A stretch of DNA of 64,000 nucleotides, taken from NCBI RefSeq assembly GCF_019428685.1, contig NZ_CP080095.1, positions 2,666,001 through 2,730,000 of the forward strand, read 5' to 3'. The notes beneath the pieces were generated by a model. That model saw only the letters and a program-made list of their open reading frames with translations. It was not told the origin of the DNA and did not search any database. This stretch comes from Paraburkholderia edwinii (lineage in GTDB: Bacteria > Pseudomonadota > Gammaproteobacteria > Burkholderiales > Burkholderiaceae). A program made the translations under genes and the position numbers. Below, piece after piece: positions 9,625 to 22,098 of the stretch (position 1 is its first letter; each line of letters opens with the position of its first letter).

Positions 9625-10413
9625 TTATTTCCCATTAAACCGGATGGCCGGCCGCGGCTCCCCGGCGCGTAACGCGTCGACGGCCGACCGGAGTCCTGTT
9701 TGAACATCGTTCGTCTCGAACAATGGCATGGCGATGTCGAACATCGCTTCGTCCGCGGCACTCACGCCCGCTACCGCCCAGATCCGCAGAAGCGCCTTAT
9801 GCGCGGCGTACGCGCGGGTCGGACCTTGAGCCAGTTTCTGCACGAACGACATCGCTACCGCGTCGAGGTCCTCGTCGGCGACGACGCGGTTCACCACGCC
9901 ATATCGCTCCATCTCGTCCGCCGATACCGGCTGGGAGGTCATAGCCCATTCAGATGCGCGCGCCCGGCCAACGCGCTCCGCTACCCGATAGACTCCGCCC
10001 AGCAGTGTCACGATGCCGAGCGTTTGCTCAGGATGTCCAAACTTTGCACTCGCCGCCGCAAAGATCATGTCTGCACGCAGAACAAGTTCAAAGCCTCCGC
10101 CGAAACAGAGCCCCCTGACTGTAGAAATAACCGGAACCGGAAGACGCTCGAACCGGTTGAACGCGTTCATGTATCGCTCGAAAAGCGATCGAAGTGCCGC
10201 GTTAGATAGCCCATCCCACGGGAGGATGTCGCCGCCAAAACTGAAATCAGGCCCTTCGGCGCGCAGCAGGACGGCCCGTACGTCGCTTTGGCTCACGATG
10301 GTCAAGGAGTCTTCCAGTTCGTCGATCATCTGCTCGGCAAGACGATTCTGCGGTGGATTATTGAGGCTGATCGTCGCGATCTGGTTCGAGACATCGAGAA
10401 GCAGATGAGGCAT
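9625..10413 (-). CDS. Enoyl-CoA hydratase/isomerase (crotonase) family protein
   Basis: A 262-residue crotonase. The oxyanion-hole motifs are visible: FSFGGDI near residue 55 and LCFGGGFELVLRAD near 105-118, followed by AKFGHPEQTLGI with the usual second catalytic Glu position. Length fits the family. It is encoded 15 bases downstream of an alpha/beta hydrolase, in the same direction. The pair could hydrate and cleave a CoA- or ester-linked intermediate, but no CoA ligase or thiolase is nearby, so the pathway is unknown. Confidence 0.88.
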   Translation of the reverse strand: MPHLLLDVSNQIATISLNNPPQNRLAEQMIDELEDSLTIVSQSDVRAVLLRAEGPDFSFGGDILPWDGLSNAALRSLFERYMNAFNRFERLPVPVISTVRGLCFGGGFELVLRADMIFAAASAKFGHPEQTLGIVTLLGGVYRVAERVGRARASEWAMTSQPVSADEMERYGVVNRVVADEDLDAVAMSFVQKLAQGPTRAYAAHKALLRIWAVAGVSAADEAMFDIAMPLFETNDVQTGLRSAVDALRAGEPRPAIRFNGK

Positions 10414-10428
10414 GTTGAACTCCTCGGG

Positions 10429-11325
10429 TTAGGAAAGATGCTCACGAAACCAGTCGACCGCAGCGCTGCTGGACTCGCGGAAATACTTCACGTATCCATC
10501 GAAGTGCCCGCCCGGAAACATCACAAGTCGCTTGGGCTGCAACGCCTTTTCATATGCTGCGAGCGCCAGATCGGTGGCGGTGATGGTGTCGTATGACGCC
10601 ACGACCATCAGCAGCGGCGTCGGCGAGATCCGCGATATCCACGTGCCCGGCTCGTACATTCGTGCCGCTCGCGTCGAACGCAGTGTGACCGTGTTCTCCC
10701 AAATGCCTTGAGAAATCGGCTGGAGGTAGAAGTCCATCGCGTCCTTCGTGCGATACGATGCCGGCACATCCGGATCGACACTGACGATCGCTTGTCGCAA
10801 GGGCGGCTCTCCTCGAGCCTGACCACGCTCGTCATTTGTGAATGCTTCCTCTATCGACCGGGTCGATTCGGGCGGAATCCGCCGCAACCCCTGTTCGTAG
10901 CCACTGATCGTCGGGACTTGCGCCACGACGCAGCGAAGCCGGCGATCCGTCGCGCCCAGTACGATGGCGTGGCCGCCGGCGTAGCTCGTACCCCACAGGC
11001 CGATCCGCGTCGGATCAACCCCTTCGTACGACTCGAGAAAGGAGAGCGCGCGGCGCCAGTCGGCGATTTGTCGCCATGGGTCAATGTCATGCCTTGGCTC
11101 GCCTTCGCTGACACCGAACCCTCGATGATCATGCAGCAGCACGATGAAACCTGCTTCGGCAAACGCGTGGGCGAAACGCGCTATGCCGTGCTCTCTAGTG
11201 CCCGCATAGCCATGCGCCATGGAGATCGCGGGTAGGAGGCCGCCATGGCGCTCCGGCATAAACAGCCAGGCGCGCAATCTGATGCCTCCCTCTGCCTCGA
11301 ATTCGACGTTCAGTCGCTGGACCAT
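10429..11325 (-). CDS. Alpha/beta hydrolase (YcjY/dienelactone-hydrolase-like)
   Basis: A 298-residue hydrolase. Start 11325 is preferred because AAGGAG lies six bases upstream. Motifs: AHGYAGTREHG (oxyanion region), LLHDHRGFGVSEGEPR, nucleophile elbow GTSYAGG near residue 122, Asp in VASYDTIT and His in FPGGHFDGY. This arrangement matches YcjY-like and CocE-distant serine hydrolases with small ester or acyl substrates. It is the promoter-proximal gene of the run hydrolase-crotonase-SnoaL-FixJ. Substrate unknown. Confidence 0.85.
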   Translation of the reverse strand: MVQRLNVEFEAEGGIRLRAWLFMPERHGGLLPAISMAHGYAGTREHGIARFAHAFAEAGFIVLLHDHRGFGVSEGEPRHDIDPWRQIADWRRALSFLESYEGVDPTRIGLWGTSYAGGHAIVLGATDRRLRCVVAQVPTISGYEQGLRRIPPESTRSIEEAFTNDERGQARGEPPLRQAIVSVDPDVPASYRTKDAMDFYLQPISQGIWENTVTLRSTRAARMYEPGTWISRISPTPLLMVVASYDTITATDLALAAYEKALQPKRLVMFPGGHFDGYVKYFRESSSAAVDWFREHLS

Positions 11326-11405
11326 GGACATCTCCTTGTTCGGTGAACTCTGCTGGCGTAGGCGCGGTAAGGAGCCGGGCACTTTTGTCTCGACCGTACA
11401 GCCAG

Positions 11406-11945
11406 TTAACCCCGTGCCGCGGGAGACGGCGCTGGCGCCGGCGGCACAGGCAGAATGATTTCCGACGCCACCTTCCAGTCCTTGCCGACTTTTATCCAGT
11501 TGATCAGCAATAGAAACGGCCTGGGCTTCCCATCCTGACCTGCATAGGAGACCGTGATATCCACAGGCGCATAGGATTGCGCGACGTCCTTCGTCAAGCC
11601 GACAGCCTTGAATTTCGAATAGTCCGGCTGGAGGACGACGGGGCCGGACGTACCGATATCGTGCAGTTTCTGATCGATCGCCTCGTTGCCCCAGAAGCCC
11701 GCCCAGTTCCCTTCGGAAGGGATCGCGCTTTTCGCAACGAGAAGGGCCGAAGGGGATTGCCAGAACATCTCGTGCAATCCTTTGAAGTCGTGGCGATTAG
11801 CCAATTGCATGAGATGGCTGAAATTCGACCGGATTGTGTCCAGTGTCTTCGCGTCCAGAGGATCCTGGTTGACGGCAGGGGTAGCCGCAAGCGATTGAGC
11901 AGAGACAAGCAGTGTGGCGACAACGGTCAATACCATCTTATGCAT
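11406..11945 (-). CDS. Exported SnoaL/NTF2-like protein
   Basis: 179 residues. The chosen start gives a classic signal peptide (MHKMVLTVVATLLVSAQSLA), so the product is periplasmic or secreted. The mature part carries an NTF2-like nuclear-transport fold signature (helix LDTIRSNFSHLMQLANRHDF, MFWQSPSALLV, strands ending KDWKVASEIILP) and a Pro/Ala-rich tail. It is a second, exported SnoaL-like protein near the cytoplasmic one at 9.2-9.6 kb. Function unknown. Confidence 0.75.
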   Translation of the reverse strand: MHKMVLTVVATLLVSAQSLAATPAVNQDPLDAKTLDTIRSNFSHLMQLANRHDFKGLHEMFWQSPSALLVAKSAIPSEGNWAGFWGNEAIDQKLHDIGTSGPVVLQPDYSKFKAVGLTKDVAQSYAPVDITVSYAGQDGKPRPFLLLINWIKVGKDWKVASEIILPVPPAPAPSPAARG

Positions 11946-12171
11946 GTTCGAATCCCATCGGAAAGAGAAGGCCGCACCGGGCAGTGAACACGGATTGATC
12001 ACTCGCGAGCGCAGCACCGCGGTATTCACCGAAGCTGCGCAAGGTGCGTCCGATATGCGGTTGGCCGGTGAGTATCGTAGCGGTTGTGGGGCGGGAAAAT
12101 GGATGGGTTTTCGTCGCCGCTGGTACAGGAATGCTGCTTTTTTGGAGTTGCCAGGAGAGTGAACCGGCGCG

Positions 12172-12744
12172 TCAAGGCTCGGCCGCTCCTGGCGCGAGAC
12201 TGGCACTGGCATCGGCACGCATGCGCCGCCATGCCTTTGGGCTAGTCCCGGTTAGCCGCTTGAACCATCGTCCCAGATGGGATTGATCCACGAAGCCGCA
12301 AGCGAACGCAATGGCCGGCAACGTAAGGCTGGTATGCAGCAACATCTGCTGGGCCTGCAGGATCTTGTTTTTGAGCGCCCATCGGTGCGGCGGTAAGCCC
12401 GTGGATTGCTTGAATTCTCTTGCAAAATGACTCGGCGACAGTCCGCACGCCTTGCCCAGTGCGGTGAGCGTGACCTTGTCATGATCGCGAATCGACAACA
12501 TGGCCTTGGCAAGTTGCAGATGAGTGGGGGAGAGGCCGCCGCGGACCCAGCGCAGTGTGCCCGTGGCATGAGTGTGGCTAAGGCCGTCGAGCACGTATGA
12601 ATGAATGGTGCGCGTCGCGATCTCAAAGAACGGCGCGGACGAAGCACCCGGGTGTTTCCTGCCCAAAGAGAAGCCTTTGACCGCATGCACCTGAACGGTG
12701 ACGAACGAAGGCTCGGGGACGACGGCGTCGGATCGCTCGATCAC
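12172..12744 (-). CDS. AraC/XylS-family transcriptional regulator (short)
   Basis: 190 residues, shorter than the usual ~300. The C-terminal two-HTH AraC domain is complete (GLSPSHFAREFKQSTGLPPHRW, then AFACGFVDQSHLGRWFKRLTGTSPKAWRR). The N-terminal ~75 residues are too short for a full cupin sensor, so this is a reduced form. The ATG overlaps the stop of the DsbA-like gene by four bases (ATGA), indicating translational coupling. It may control the neighbouring oxidoreductase or exported SnoaL gene. Confidence 0.87.
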   Translation of the reverse strand: MIERSDAVVPEPSFVTVQVHAVKGFSLGRKHPGASSAPFFEIATRTIHSYVLDGLSHTHATGTLRWVRGGLSPTHLQLAKAMLSIRDHDKVTLTALGKACGLSPSHFAREFKQSTGLPPHRWALKNKILQAQQMLLHTSLTLPAIAFACGFVDQSHLGRWFKRLTGTSPKAWRRMRADASASLAPGAAEP

Positions 12745-13424
12745 GGCCGGGTTCGCCGCGTCGACCGTGTTTGAACATCGGCTGCGGGCGCATCCGCTAG
12801 CAGCCGGTCCAGCGCGGCTGTCATGTGCTCCAGGGGCGCGACGCCGCGCACCACCACTGGCGTTCCGGTTCGCGTTCCTTCGCTGGTGCGCGACAACATG
12901 ACGAAGGGAAGCCCCGTTACGCCAAGCCGGCCGGCCATGGCTTCGTCATTCTCAATGGCAGTCTTGCATTGCTGCTGGGCGAGGGATGAAGCCAGCTTCG
13001 TGCGATCGACCCCGCATTCGCGTGCTATTTCGAGCAGTACGTCGACGCTGCCGATGTCTCGTCCGTCCTCGAAAAAGGCCTTGAATAAAGCACGATGCAC
13101 GATGTCAAAGCGACCGGCAGTACGACTGAAAAAAGCCATCTCAAATGCGAGGCGGCTGCGTGGCGCAACAGGAGGCATCTTCATCTTTACATTGCGTTCC
13201 GCGGCAAGCGGGTAGACGGCGTTGAGCCAGATGCCCGTGATGTATTCGCCATCGGGTTCAATCAGCGGGATCGGATCGGGGCGCAACTCGAAGGCATGCC
13301 ACTCGCGCTCGATCGGCACCCGGGATTCCTCGATGAACCGGTCGAGGATATCCATCTGCAGATAACAGAAAGGGCAAACATAGTCTGTCCAGCAATCCAT
13401 GCGAACGGTCGGCATCGGAATCAT
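12741..13424 (-). CDS. DsbA-family (FrnE-like) thiol oxidoreductase
   Basis: 227 residues. Start 13424 is chosen for GAGGTG seven bases upstream. The CPFC active site follows WTDYV near residue 15, and GLPFVML supplies the cis-Pro loop near residue 180. A helical insertion lies between them, as in FrnE/2-hydroxychromene-carboxylate-isomerase-like DsbA proteins. There is no signal peptide, so it acts in the cytoplasm. Overlaps the AraC gene by four bases. Likely role is thiol redox handling or glutathione-dependent isomerisation. Confidence 0.85.
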   Translation of the reverse strand: MIPMPTVRMDCWTDYVCPFCYLQMDILDRFIEESRVPIEREWHAFELRPDPIPLIEPDGEYITGIWLNAVYPLAAERNVKMKMPPVAPRSRLAFEMAFFSRTAGRFDIVHRALFKAFFEDGRDIGSVDVLLEIARECGVDRTKLASSLAQQQCKTAIENDEAMAGRLGVTGLPFVMLSRTSEGTRTGTPVVVRGVAPLEHMTAALDRLLADAPAADVQTRSTRRTRP

Positions 13425-13596
13425 GCGAGAGCACCTCAATGTTCCCGCAAGAGCGGTGTGCACTTTGGCTGTGGGGGTTGCGGGGGAACAATCTTACATG
13501 CCGGTCGACTCGTTCCTGGTCCACGTTTCATCCATTTTGGTACAAAAATGCTATTCATTCAGCATGTCTTTCGAGTGGCTTGCATGCTGCCATGGC

Positions 13597-14214
13597 TCAG
13601 CCCGCGTCTCCCGAGCTGATGACCGACTGAACGCTGCGCAGCCGGTCTGCCAGATACCGCAGCAGCCCGACTGTATCGCCAGGCTCCATGAAGCCGGGCC
13701 GCGTTCCGTCGCTGAACAGCAGCGTGCCATTGAGGCTCGCATCGATGACGAGGTCGCCGTACGCCGCATGCGGGCGGTATTCGTCTGTATTGAGCCGGAA
13801 CGTATTGTCGTTGAGCGCCGCGTCGCGCAGACGCATCAAAAACTGCACCTCCGGCGCTCGTGAATCGGACATCTGATGAACCTCGAAGAAGTCGGCCACC
13901 GCCATGATCGCGTTCGTGCACGGAATGCGCATCGCAAAGGCGAGGCGCTGGGCAGCGTCGCTGAACGTCGGCCACTCAGGCATATCCGCCTGCGGCGTGT
14001 GTTTGGTCGGTGCGCCGTCTGCGCTGCGCGCATGGTCTTGACCGGCCGTACGCTTTACCGCGAACACCGGCTCGGCCGCACGCAGATCCGGTGTTTTTTC
14101 GCCTGTGTCGATCCAGTCGGCAAGCAGACCCGCATATGCGGAGAGGCTCAGCACTTGTGCATTGATAAAAGCGATGACTGGATTGCATGAGTTGCGCGAA
14201 TGAGTTTGCGGCAT
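13597..14214 (-). CDS. Protein of unknown function
   Basis: 205 residues from an ATG with GGAG eight bases upstream. I do not recognise a family. Residues ~5-35 are a moderately hydrophobic helix (PVIAFINAQVLSLSAYAGLL), then an Asp/Ala-rich linker, then a mostly helical part (SDAAQRLAFAMRIPCTNAIMAV) and an acidic tail. No signal peptide or catalytic motif is evident. Codon use matches the neighbours, so it is probably real. Confidence 0.6.
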   Translation of the reverse strand: MPQTHSRNSCNPVIAFINAQVLSLSAYAGLLADWIDTGEKTPDLRAAEPVFAVKRTAGQDHARSADGAPTKHTPQADMPEWPTFSDAAQRLAFAMRIPCTNAIMAVADFFEVHQMSDSRAPEVQFLMRLRDAALNDNTFRLNTDEYRPHAAYGDLVIDASLNGTLLFSDGTRPGFMEPGDTVGLLRYLADRLRSVQSVISSGDAG

Positions 14215-14622
14215 GTCGACTTCTCCAGTTCGGTAAGCGTTGCGTGCGTCGTGCAACGCTCGTACCCGCTCGCGATTGTCGATGGTCAGATCAACGCGTC
14301 GCTTTCTGCGCGATGTCGCGGTCCGAACTATGGTGCGCCGTTTCAGCGTCAGCCGGGTGGCCAGTGCGTGTTGGGCGCGGCCCGACTGCGTTCGCGATTT
14401 GTCGGCCGCGTGACGACACTTCGGCCCCCATGTCATCCCGCCATATCGTTGAAACGCCCGCCTGATAAGGACTACGGCGTGATGGCATGAACCCTGCAAT
14501 AAACCTGGTTCCAGCCGTAGCGCGCCCCTCTATTCATCGCCCGGATGCCTGCTGCGGATACCCGCCTCGACCCTTGTGCCTGGGGCAGTTCGGGGGCAAT
14601 ACGCCATTGACCGGAGGACGCC
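14215..14622. other. Intergenic region, no gene seen
   Basis: Several overlapping open frames cross here on both strands but none has a credible start and family. It is GC-rich and holds the promoter for the unknown protein on the left and the ribosome site (GGAGG, 14613-14617) for the DUF3563 micro-gene on the right. Confidence 0.5.
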
Positions 14623-14763
14623 GTGCTCATCCTGCTTATCTATCTGTATCCACTGTTGCGAAAGGCGCTTGATCATGCCGAACACAATCGGCGCGACGCT
14701 TATCTCGCGTCCGCGGCCGACATGGGCGAGCTCGAACGCCGCATGAGCATGCTGGAGATCTGA
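14623..14763 (+). CDS. DUF3563-like micro-protein (46 aa)
   Basis: A 46-residue gene from GTG, with GGAGG five bases upstream. The frame reads a hydrophobic start (LILLIYLYPLLRKALD) followed by NRRDAYLASAADMGELERRM, which matches the hallmark of DUF3563 (RRxAYLAxAxDxxELERR) found in many Burkholderiales. These ~45-65-residue proteins have unknown function. It is short enough to be missed by standard gene callers. Confidence 0.75.
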   Translation: MLILLIYLYPLLRKALDHAEHNRRDAYLASAADMGELERRMSMLEI

Positions 14764-15617
14764 TGTGCGCGATATCGAGGCGCAGACTCGGATATACGAA
14801 GATCGGGAGTTCGGTCCAGTACCTCGGCATCGAGGCAGAGGATGCGCTCGAGATGAGCGGTCGGCGGTCGCTACCGTAGTTCCCCGAAGCGTTTGGCAAT
14901 CTTGGGGTAGACCCCGATTTTTTTTATCTCGCGATTTTGTGTAACCGGCTTATGTACCCGATAGCCGTCGTTATGTCGCGTGAATGTCGTTATGTGTCGT
15001 TCACATTTGTTCACAATTCCGACAAGCCGCTCCGTATCACCCGCGCGATACCAAAAACGTTAGAAAAGCGTAAGAGATGCACACGATACGATGTGCATAT
15101 AAATCATATCGCCATCCTTATTAAAAATCATAGCGGTTGAGCTAATCGACCTCACCATAAACAAATGAACAAAAAGCATTTCCGCCGTTCTCCCACGCGG
15201 CAGACGAGGCAAATGATCTCGATGCGATGACCAGCGCTTGCCGTTGCAAATGCTTTCGCAAAACCCGCTCTGTTCGAGGATTTCACTGACCGCGCGAGCA
15301 CACCTCGCAGGCGCTGTTGACCCCGCCAATCTTGCGAATCGATTACAGATTGTGGCCGCGAAATGGCCTTCGCAAGTCAATCGCGCTACTTAAGAAAGTG
15401 CGAAATAAAACTTACTATTTTTTTGCGAATTAGCCGTCATTTAGTTGACATTGGCCGATGACTAAATGTCAGCACTGGCAGGAAAAAAACAGCGTACTCC
15501 CCACCCGGCCGATCACTCTGCCAGTAAATCTTGATCAATCAGGGACAAAAACCTGACAAAAAGATTAAGGCCGAAATTCATTTTGGCATTTCATCTTTCA
15601 TATTCTGGAGGATCACA
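14764..15617. other. Long leader and intergenic region before the YncE/phosphoesterase gene
   Basis: No gene is supported. Notable content: two copies of GTCGTTATGT near 14968-14998 followed by a TTCACA pair, an AT-rich tract, and a possible Pho-box promoter at 15434-15468. The AT-rich part and ~150-base leader point to regulated transcription of the gene at 15618. Confidence 0.5.
15434..15468 (+). promoter_or_regulatory. Possible Pho box with -10
   Basis: Two direct heptamers CCGTCAT and TTGACAT are separated by four bases (TTAG), the spacing of a PhoB box (consensus CTGTCAT repeated). Eleven bases on is TAAATG, a plausible -10, which is where a PhoB-activated promoter has it. The matches are one and two mismatches from consensus. 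The following gene encodes a phosphoesterase-domain protein, which supports but does not prove phosphate control. Confidence 0.45.
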
Positions 15618-18623
<3,006 letters not shown>

Positions 18624-18815
18624 GCCGGTAGTAGCGTTGAGTCGATCGCGCGCATCGGGTGAAGCTGCATTGCCCTGATACGCGCGACCGGAAGTAGCCG
18701 GTAGTGGCGGGTGGCTGCCCATGTGTGCAGTCACCCGTATCAATCCCCCGATCGATATGTAGGAAATCGACTCATTTTGCACTACATATAACAACCATTT
18801 CATGGTACAGCGTTA

Positions 18816-21026
18816 ATGAGAGCCCCCCCGACGAGAAGCGCAATGGCGGTGTCTGCTGCTTTTACGACAATTTGGCTCGCCAGCACGGCGCAAGCTCAAC
18901 AGAATCAAACCCAGGTTGCCCAACCAACCCAGACGGCTTCCACATTGAAGCCGATCGTTGTCGACGCATCGAAAATAACGACGGCTTCGGACAACGTCAA
19001 CGATCCCAACCAGATCGTCAACGCAAGCAAAACCGGCACCCCGCTAGGCGATCTGCCGATGAGCGTGCAGGAAGTTCCGCGCGCGATTCTCGATGAGCAA
19101 GGCGCCACGTCGCTACAGGAAGCGGTTCGTAACGGCAACTTCTCTGGTGTCAATTATGGCGGCACCGATTCAAAAGGCTTTACCGACCACTTCATGATCC
19201 GCGGCCTGCAGGCGCAGACCTATGACGACGGATTTTCGGATGGCGACCAGGTCAATGGCCCGACGCATTCGCTGCTGGGCGTCGAGCGCATCGAAGTGCT
19301 TGAAGGACCGGGATCGGCACTGCTCGGCAGCGGCCCGCCGGGCGGTTCGATCAACCTGATTCACTACACGCCGTCGGCGCAATTCCACTGGGGCGGCAGT
19401 ATTCAGGCCGGCTCGTTCGGCACGGTCAACGCCACCGGCTACGTCACGGGCCCAACCGGCATCGACGGATTGAACTATCGGCTGGACGTCGGAGGCAACC
19501 GCTCCGACGGCTACCGCGATCTGTCGTCGTGGAACAAGGAAATCCGTCCCGATTTGCAATGGACGATCGGCGACCACAAGATCGAATTCTCAATCGACGC
19601 GCAGGACTATATGGCGACGCCCGATTCATACGGGCTGATCTACTTCAACGGGGCGCCGATTCGCAACGTTCCGTTCGACGCAAAATATTCGACACCGTTC
19701 GCCAACGCCCACGGCAACTACGTACGCACCACGCTTTCGGATGAATGGCGTGTCAGCGACTATCTGACGATCAACAATCGCCTGTCGTACCTGCACCATT
19801 CGCTGGACTTTTTCAGCAACGGCGACAGCACGCACGCGAAGATCAAAGGCAACGCGTTTACGGGCCGCCAGCTGCGCGATCAGGATGATTCGCTGAACTC
19901 TATCGACTACCAGTTAGAGCCGGTGTGGAAATTCTCGACAGGCGGCATTCACCATACGCTGTTGACGGGCTTCGAATACCTGCATCAGGATCTCAACAGC
20001 GCGAAGACGACTGCGGATCTTCCGGACATCGACAACATCTTTGCGCCGGTGCCTCCGGAAACCTCGATCGCGAACCTCAACTTTCAGTGCGCGCCATCTC
20101 ATTCGTGCCAGAACGACCACGTGGTGGCGAATTTCTATAGCCTCTACGCAACCGATCAGGTCGATGTGACGGACCGGTTCAAGGTCCGCGCGGGCGTACG
20201 CAAGGACTGGTTCGGCACATCACTGACCTTGAATCCGGTCGCCGGCGAGCCAAACCGTACCGCCAACGACGGCATCACACTGGTTCCGGGCAATACATAT
20301 ACGCGCAACGATGCGCCGACCAGCTGGAACGCCGGCGTGCTTTACAAGGTCACGCCGTGGATGTCGCCGTACTTCGGCGTGTCGCGCAGCTACCTCGCGA
20401 ACTTCAACTCCGAAAACACCGCGTTTTCCATTGGCCCGCCGGAATCGGCGTTGCAATACGAGCTGGGCGTTAAGTGGGCATTCGACGATGGACGCTACGT
20501 GCTCAACACCGCGCTGTTCGACGTCAAGCGGGATCATGTCGCAACGCCGTTTGGCGACGACCAGATCGCGTTCGATGCGCAACGCACGCGCGGCGCCGAA
20601 GTTTCCTTCGACGCGGATCTCACATCGAGCTGGCATGTCTATGCGAATTTCACCGCGGAGCATGCGCGCATCACCGACAGCCAGGACACGCCGGGCGCAG
20701 TCGGTACGGAACCGCAGGGCGTGCCCGCCTATATGGCGAACCTGTGGACGACGTACAAATTCAGCCTGTTCGGCAGAACGGGCTTTCATGCGGGGGCAGG
20801 CATCAACTACCTCAGCCAGATGACGAACGGTTTCGCCAATGGCTATGACTGGGCGCCTGCGTCGCTGATCGAGAACCTGCAGTTCGGTTACGCGGAGCAT
20901 CACTGGGGCGTCGATCTGAACATCGACAACGTCAGCGACCAGCGCTATTTCACCGCCACCAACGTGGTCGGCGCCTATGTCGGGCCACCGTTGGCGGCTT
21001 ACGTCACGGTGCACGCGGACTTTTGA
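18816..21026 (+). CDS. TonB-dependent siderophore receptor
   Basis: 736 residues of the FhuA/FpvA-type outer-membrane receptor. An Arg-containing signal peptide ends near STAQA. The plug is clear: LGDLPMSVQEVPRAILDEQG, the FMIRGLQ motif and VERIEVLEGPGSALLGSGPPGG. The barrel fills the rest and ends in Phe (YVTVHADF). It should import a ferric siderophore or other large ligand using TonB. No siderophore synthase is nearby, so a xenosiderophore is likely. A weak ribosome site precedes 18816; ATG at 18843 is an alternative but would lose the charged signal start. Confidence 0.93.
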   Translation: MRAPPTRSAMAVSAAFTTIWLASTAQAQQNQTQVAQPTQTASTLKPIVVDASKITTASDNVNDPNQIVNASKTGTPLGDLPMSVQEVPRAILDEQGATSLQEAVRNGNFSGVNYGGTDSKGFTDHFMIRGLQAQTYDDGFSDGDQVNGPTHSLLGVERIEVLEGPGSALLGSGPPGGSINLIHYTPSAQFHWGGSIQAGSFGTVNATGYVTGPTGIDGLNYRLDVGGNRSDGYRDLSSWNKEIRPDLQWTIGDHKIEFSIDAQDYMATPDSYGLIYFNGAPIRNVPFDAKYSTPFANAHGNYVRTTLSDEWRVSDYLTINNRLSYLHHSLDFFSNGDSTHAKIKGNAFTGRQLRDQDDSLNSIDYQLEPVWKFSTGGIHHTLLTGFEYLHQDLNSAKTTADLPDIDNIFAPVPPETSIANLNFQCAPSHSCQNDHVVANFYSLYATDQVDVTDRFKVRAGVRKDWFGTSLTLNPVAGEPNRTANDGITLVPGNTYTRNDAPTSWNAGVLYKVTPWMSPYFGVSRSYLANFNSENTAFSIGPPESALQYELGVKWAFDDGRYVLNTALFDVKRDHVATPFGDDQIAFDAQRTRGAEVSFDADLTSSWHVYANFTAEHARITDSQDTPGAVGTEPQGVPAYMANLWTTYKFSLFGRTGFHAGAGINYLSQMTNGFANGYDWAPASLIENLQFGYAEHHWGVDLNIDNVSDQRYFTATNVVGAYVGPPLAAYVTVHADF

Positions 21027-21030
21027 TAAG

Positions 21031-21129
21031 GCGGGAGCCGCCGGTTGATGACGTCGACGGCGCTCAACCTGCTGGTGTTGCCGACGCTGGCCGTTCGCTA
21101 TGGCCGGTTTCAGAAAACGCGCTGCTAAG
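21031..21129 (+). pseudogene. C-terminal remnant of an RND (CzcA/CusA-like) efflux transporter
   Basis: A 32-codon open frame just after the receptor reads MTSTALNLLVLPTLAVRYGR near its end. This matches the last transmembrane helix of heavy-metal RND pumps (GG..xSTxLxLLVLPxLYxRFGR). No upstream part of the transporter exists here, since the frame is closed by the stop at 21028. It is best read as a deletion remnant marking a former junction. Confidence 0.5.
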
Positions 21130-21136
21130 CCGGCGC

Positions 21137-21985
21137 TTATCTTGCGTTAGCCTCGCGCACGCCGCGACCCGGCATCGATTCAACATGCTGCAGCAGCGGC
21201 GCGAGCGCCTGCGCGGTCTCCTTGAGCTTCGGCACCGTCGCGAGCAGATCGTTGAGGTTGGCTCGCGCGGTCGGCGCGTGAATCGCCAGCGACGCCAGCG
21301 CGTGTCCGTTCGCCGCATCTTTGACAGGCACGGCAACCGCGACCATTCCCCTGACGAATTCTTCGTTATCGATGCCGATGCCGCGTGCGGCGAGGCGGTC
21401 GAGCTCCGCTTCGAGCAAGGTGGTATCGGTGAGCGTGCGGTAGGTCATTCGCTTGAGTGCGAGGCGCGACAGGACGAGCCGCCGTTCGGCCGGAGGCATC
21501 TGCGATAAAAAAAGCTTGCCGCTTGCGGTGCAGTGCAGCGGCACGCGTGTGCCCGGCTGCATCTGCAAACGCAGCGGTTCCGTCGTCTCGACGCGCTCGA
21601 TATACAGCACGGTATCGCCGTCCAGCGCGGTGAGGTTACAGGTTTCGCCTAGCGCCTCGACAAGCGAGCGCAACAGCGATCGGCATGCGCGCGTGAACGT
21701 ATTGTTCGCGAGGGTGGCCAGCGCGAGTTGTGCGGCGCGGGGGCCGAGCGCGATGGCGCGGTCCGCGCCGCGCGAGTCCGGCATATGCGTGACATAGCCC
21801 TGTATTTCGAGCGATTCGATCAGCCGCATCAGCGTCGCCTTCGGAATATGCAGCCGCGCCGACAATTGGGACAGCGAGAACGGCTGGCCCGCCGCTGCCA
21901 GTTCCTCGAGCACGGCTAGCGCACGCAGCACGCGCGTGTTGTCCGACAGACAGTCGATACGGGCGGATTGGATCGAATCTCTCAT
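21137..21985 (-). CDS. iseR: IclR-family regulator, likely of the isethionate unit
   Basis: 282 residues: N-terminal winged HTH (LAAAGQPFSLSQLSARLHIPKATLMRLIESL) and C-terminal IclR effector domain (ALGETCNLTAL, VPLHCTASGKLFLS, GIGIDNEEFVRGMVAVAVPV). GAGGA is five bases before the ATG. It is divergent from a GMC dehydrogenase and MHS transporter, the layout of iseR-iseJ-iseU for isethionate use in Cupriavidus necator. It is one of three IclR paralogues in the 21-33 kb cluster. Assignment of the inducer is inference. Confidence 0.8.
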   Translation of the reverse strand: MRDSIQSARIDCLSDNTRVLRALAVLEELAAAGQPFSLSQLSARLHIPKATLMRLIESLEIQGYVTHMPDSRGADRAIALGPRAAQLALATLANNTFTRACRSLLRSLVEALGETCNLTALDGDTVLYIERVETTEPLRLQMQPGTRVPLHCTASGKLFLSQMPPAERRLVLSRLALKRMTYRTLTDTTLLEAELDRLAARGIGIDNEEFVRGMVAVAVPVKDAANGHALASLAIHAPTARANLNDLLATVPKLKETAQALAPLLQHVESMPGRGVREANAR

Positions 21986-22098
21986 TCGGTTCCTCTTGAT
22001 CGAAGGCCGGTTCTACTGCTTAACGTGCGTGAGCCGTGCTTCGAACCAGGCGTCACGCTGTCTTTCAAGCAGGCCAAACTGAAACAGAAAGGTCAATT

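Noticed and set aside
15060..15380. 106-codon minus-strand ORF
   Set aside because: No family, weak start, lies in AT-rich leader DNA.
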